From: Acetobacteraceae bacterium | GTDB lineage: Bacteria > Pseudomonadota > Alphaproteobacteria > Acetobacterales > Acetobacteraceae | Assembly: GCA_947476855.1 (NCBI GenBank) | Contig: CANJSR010000046.1 | Span: forward strand, 1 to 16,562 | Reading direction: 5' to 3' | Length of the DNA: 16,562 bases | Position numbers and translations under genes: made by a program | Shown here: one piece after another, positions 14,887-16,562 of the stretch | How positions within the stretch are numbered: the stretch's first letter is position 1 | Layout: the number at the start of each line of letters is the position of its first letter | The notes under the pieces: model-generated | Told to the model about the DNA's origin: nothing | Database searches by the model: none | What the model saw: the letters and a program-made list of their open reading frames with translations, nothing else

Positions 14887-16562
14887 ATGAGCCAGACCAC
14901 CGTCAACACATCCAGCCTGCGCGTCCGGTCCTTCGATCCGCTGATCATCCTGTGGATCCTGCTGGCGCTCAGCCTGATCTTCCTGGTCGTCAACCCGCTG
15001 TTCCGCCTGGTGCAGTCCAGCCTGGAGGAGGTCGACACCGGCGCCTTCACGCTGATGAACTACTACACGGCGTTCTCCCGCCCTCGCTACATCACGGCGC
15101 TGTGGAACTCCCTCCGCCTCGGCGCGATGGTCACGGTGCTGTGCCTGATCTTCGCCGTGCCGATGGCCTGGGCGATTTCCCGCACCAACATGCCGGGGAA
15201 GAACTTCATCCGCCTGCTGATGCTGGGGGCCTTCATCACCCCGCCCTATCTGGGCGCGATCGGCTGGATCCTGCTGGCGGGGCCGAACTCGGGCTGGATC
15301 AACCGCTTCTACATGGCCCTGACCGGCGCGCCCGAGGGCATCTTCGACATCTATACCTTCAGCGGCCTCGCCTTCGTCATCGCCATCTACTCCTTCCCGT
15401 TCATCTTCATCTTCACGGCCGCCGCGCTGGATGTGGTGTCCTCGGAAATGGAGGACGCGGCGAACATCCTGGGCGCCGGCACGGTGCGGACGACGCTGAA
15501 GATCACTTTGCCCATGGTGCTGCCGGCGATCATGGCCGGCGCGATCGTCACCTTCCTGGAAGCGATCGCCCTGTTCGGCACCCCGGCGCTGATCGCGATC
15601 CCGGCCAGGTTCAACGTCGTCACGACCCAGCTATTGCAATTCTTCAGCCAACCCATCCGGGCCGAGGTCGCGGCCGCCTACGCCGTGCCTCTGCTGCTGG
15701 TCACGATCGCGCTGTTCGGCGTGCAGAAGATGATCACCCGCCGGCGCGGCTTCGTCGCCCTGACCGGCAAGGGTGGAGAACGGCGGATCATCGACCTCGG
15801 CCGCGGGCGCTGGGTTATGTTCGCCTACTCGATGGCGGTCATGACCCTGGCGGTGATCCTTCCTTATATAGTGTTGGCGCAGGCGGCGCTGGCCAAGGGC
15901 TGGGGCCGGGGGTTCAGCTGGGACAACCTGACGCTCAAGAATTTCGAGTATCTGCTGTTCCAGCACGAAACCGCGGCTCAGTCGGTGATCAACAGCTTCA
16001 CCTATGCCGCGGCGGCTGCCTTCATCGCGATCACTTTGGGCCTGGCCATCGCCTATATCGTCAGCCGCAAGCTGCTGCCCTGGGTCGATGTGCTCAGCTT
16101 CCTGGCCATGGCGCCCTTCGTGGTGCCGGGCATCGTGCTGGCGATCGCCTTCTACGCGGCCTACGCCCCGCCGCCGCTCGCGCTGTACGGCACCGCCACG
16201 ATCCTGATCCTGGCTTTCGCCACAAGGTTCCTGCCGATCGGCTATGCCAACGCCGACGCGGCTATCCGAAGTATCAATCCGGAGATGGAGGAAGCCGTCC
16301 GCATCCTGGGCGGCGGACGGCTGATGGCCATCCGAAAGGTCATGGCGCCGCTGATGAAGCGCAGCCTGATCGGCGCCTGGCTGCTGATCTTCATCCCGGC
16401 GACTCGGGAACTGTCCAGCGCGATGTTCCTGTACGGCCCCAACACCCGCACCATGTCCGTCATGCTGATGGACATGAGCGAGGAGGGGAATTTCGAACAC
16501 CTTGCCGCCCTCGGCTTCCTGCTGCTGGCTGCGACCCTGGTCATCGTCGCGGGGGCCACGGC
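14887..16562 (+). CDS. ABC transporter double-domain permease (partial, right edge)
   Basis: This inner-membrane permease carries two fused BPD-transporter domains, as in FbpB/AfuB-like proteins; 558 residues are visible with no stop before the window ends. The first hydrophobic helix spans about residues 19-39. Each half has an EAA loop that contacts the ATPase: EDAANILGAGTVRTTLKITLP from residue 189 and EEAVRILGGGRLMAIRKVMAP from residue 468. The repeat of this motif 279 residues apart shows the internal duplication. It follows the second binding-protein gene by 43 bases in the same direction. The ATP-binding subunit is not in the window and is expected just beyond the edge. By context it imports the ligand(s) of the two binding proteins. 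Confidence 0.94.
   Translation, partial: MSQTTVNTSSLRVRSFDPLIILWILLALSLIFLVVNPLFRLVQSSLEEVDTGAFTLMNYYTAFSRPRYITALWNSLRLGAMVTVLCLIFAVPMAWAISRTNMPGKNFIRLLMLGAFITPPYLGAIGWILLAGPNSGWINRFYMALTGAPEGIFDIYTFSGLAFVIAIYSFPFIFIFTAAALDVVSSEMEDAANILGAGTVRTTLKITLPMVLPAIMAGAIVTFLEAIALFGTPALIAIPARFNVVTTQLLQFFSQPIRAEVAAAYAVPLLLVTIALFGVQKMITRRRGFVALTGKGGERRIIDLGRGRWVMFAYSMAVMTLAVILPYIVLAQAALAKGWGRGFSWDNLTLKNFEYLLFQHETAAQSVINSFTYAAAAAFIAITLGLAIAYIVSRKLLPWVDVLSFLAMAPFVVPGIVLAIAFYAAYAPPPLALYGTATILILAFATRFLPIGYANADAAIRSINPEMEEAVRILGGGRLMAIRKVMAPLMKRSLIGAWLLIFIPATRELSSAMFLYGPNTRTMSVMLMDMSEEGNFEHLAALGFLLLAATLVIVAGAT

Noticed and set aside
12687..16562. Assignment of the ABC importer as a ferric iron (Fbp) system
   Set aside because: The general family fits, but the iron-binding tyrosine pair is not visible in either binding protein, so the ligand is left open.

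Overview
The window looks like chromosomal DNA from a high-GC alphaproteobacterium. A member of the Acetobacteraceae (Rhodospirillales) is the best guess. The reasons are the trpB-trpA-accD order, the hopanoid-type HpnK protein, the small secreted 'YCxxVGVPKGC' protein, and a REP-like repeat of the 'CGTC...GAAGG...ATCCACGACT' type. This placement is inference from gene content; no rRNA or other taxonomic marker is present. No tRNA, rRNA, insertion sequence, phage gene or CRISPR array was seen.

Layout. 1-2961 (minus): a tight biosynthetic operon trpB > trpA > VOC-family gene > accD, with accD running off the left edge. trpB and trpA overlap as GTGA. 3167-4801 (plus): pckA, the ATP-type PEP carboxykinase, divergent from trpB. 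4802-5086: a 285-base convergent gap with three REP-like palindromes and a stem-loop terminator. 5087-6739 (minus): a soluble globin-MCP-PilZ chemoreceptor. 6833-8244 (plus): a PAP2-like membrane phosphatase translationally coupled (ATGA) to an HpnK/YdjC-type deacetylase. 8238-9945 (minus): ppk2 followed by a PPOX-type flavoprotein gene. 10051-10347 (minus): a small secreted elastin-like Gly/Pro/Val repeat protein. 10505-11866 (plus): gor, NADPH glutathione reductase. 11927-12604 (plus): a PEP-CTERM exported protein. 12687-16562 (plus): two tandem paralogous Tat-exported ABC solute-binding proteins and a double-domain permease cut by the right edge.

The genes fall into separate jobs: tryptophan and fatty-acid precursor synthesis, gluconeogenesis, oxygen and c-di-GMP-linked taxis, hopanoid or lipid modification, polyphosphate and redox metabolism, envelope or matrix proteins, and a COG1840-type importer of unknown ligand. 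Most is ordinary chromosomal content. The items most worth a second look are the globin-MCP-PilZ fusion, the tandem solute-binding genes separated by a strong hairpin, the PAP2-HpnK pair with a degenerate phosphatase motif, the elastin-like secreted protein, and the VOC gene between trpA and accD. No clearly new multi-gene system is evident. No gene-free stretch exceeds 300 bases.
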